This document shows positions 63,724 to 64,000 of a DNA stretch of 64,000 nt, piece after piece. The translations under genes and the position numbers were made by a program. The stretch comes from an uncultured Clostridia bacterium (GTDB taxonomy: Bacteria > Bacillota > Clostridia > Christensenellales > Pumilibacteraceae), in contig CAMUAL010000002.1 in NCBI GenBank assembly GCA_947086925.1, positions 16,179 to 80,178 on the forward strand, written 5' to 3'. The first letter of the stretch is position 1. Each line of letters begins with the position of its first letter. The notes under the pieces are model-generated. The model ran no database searches. It worked only from the letters and a program-made list of their open reading frames with translations, and was not told the origin of the DNA.

Positions 63724-64000
63724 TTATTTTATATTTGTTTGCGCATTTTGCCCGTAAGCTCTTTTAAGGCGAAACAGTGCGCAATCGGTGTATATTAATT
63801 AAATAAAAACGCAAAAAAGGTTAAAAAATAAAAAATATGTATTAAAAAATGTTTGACAAATAGATTTGTTTGTGATAATCTATATAAGCTGTCTGTTTGA
63901 GGGCGGCAACATAATGCACATTGAAAGCGGAATAAAAAAGAAAGTAAAATTGATTTAAAACACAAACAAGAAAAAGAACAACAGTCAATTTGGAATTGAA
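63724..64000 (+). promoter_or_regulatory. Promoter and leader at right edge, possibly of an rRNA operon
   Basis: TTGACA at 63853-63858 and an extended TGTGATAAT (-10 at 63874-63879) are followed by a small GC hairpin (GCTGTC/GGCGGC, about 63888-63909) and the stretch GCACATTGAAAGCGGAATAA. This resembles the ACATTGAAAAC-type sequences of Firmicutes rRNA leaders and spacers. No coding frame begins before the window ends. Confidence 0.4.

Overview
The window looks like a chromosomal segment of a spore-forming gut-type Clostridia (Firmicutes). The reasons are a gerA-type germination operon, strong AGGAGG ribosome sites, TTGACA/TATAAT promoters, MalF/MalG-type sugar importers with lipoprotein binding proteins, a KtrAB-type potassium system, many secreted InlB-repeat proteins and a CIRCE heat-shock operator. 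Base composition and codon use look uniform throughout. I see no phage, transposon, CRISPR array or tRNA gene. A finer placement (for example Christensenellales) would be a guess.

Layout. (1) 1-6490: carbohydrate genes: the end of an M18 aminopeptidase, a large GH106-like glycoside hydrolase, an AraC regulator, and an overlapping Gfo/Idh/MocA oxidoreductase-ThuA pair. (2) 6743-17447, cassette A: a secreted InlB-repeat surface protein, a sugar-binding lipoprotein, two permeases and two tandem lipoproteins with a WNEW motif. (3) 17633-24211: metF, a separate methionine-synthase activation protein, metH, transketolase and a YfbR-like nucleotidase. (4) 24294-29025, minus strand: GNAT, argF, argD, argB and argC, with a promoter embedded in ArgR-like boxes. 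(5) 29273-30865: an unrecognised zinc-finger/membrane protein. (6) 31316-44330, cassette B: secreted metallophosphatase, Ig/leucine-rich-repeat lipoprotein, InlB-repeat surface protein, binding protein, two permeases, a GH123/DUF4091-like lipoprotein, and the only sugar-importer ATPase in the window, which has an unusually long C-terminus. (7) 44480-46994, minus strand: a MarR-type regulator, cysE and cysS. (8) 47262-55586: a giant Ig-like surface protein, preceded by a CIRCE element and broken by one in-frame TAG. (9) 55618-60151: a phosphoribosyltransferase and a gerA-B-C germination operon. (10) 60160-63687, minus strand: S4 RNA-binding protein, ispDF, TrkH/KtrB and TrkA/KtrA. The right edge carries a promoter and what may be an rRNA-operon leader.

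How it fits together. Cassettes A and B are paralogous: the surface proteins, binding proteins and permeases match in order. They probably import oligosaccharides released by the lipoprotein or secreted hydrolases and share the single ATPase encoded after cassette B. Three secreted proteins in these cassettes end in the same unusual signal: a Lys-rich stretch, Cys-Gly-[Gly/Ser], a hydrophobic helix and a basic tail. None has LPXTG. This looks like a cysteine-based C-terminal sorting signal and is the best candidate here for an undescribed system. Other points to check are the CIRCE element in front of a surface protein, the TAG that splits that gene, a poly-G tract near the start of the cassette A surface gene, a structured leader before the metallophosphatase, and two genes that appear to be transcribed without a leader.
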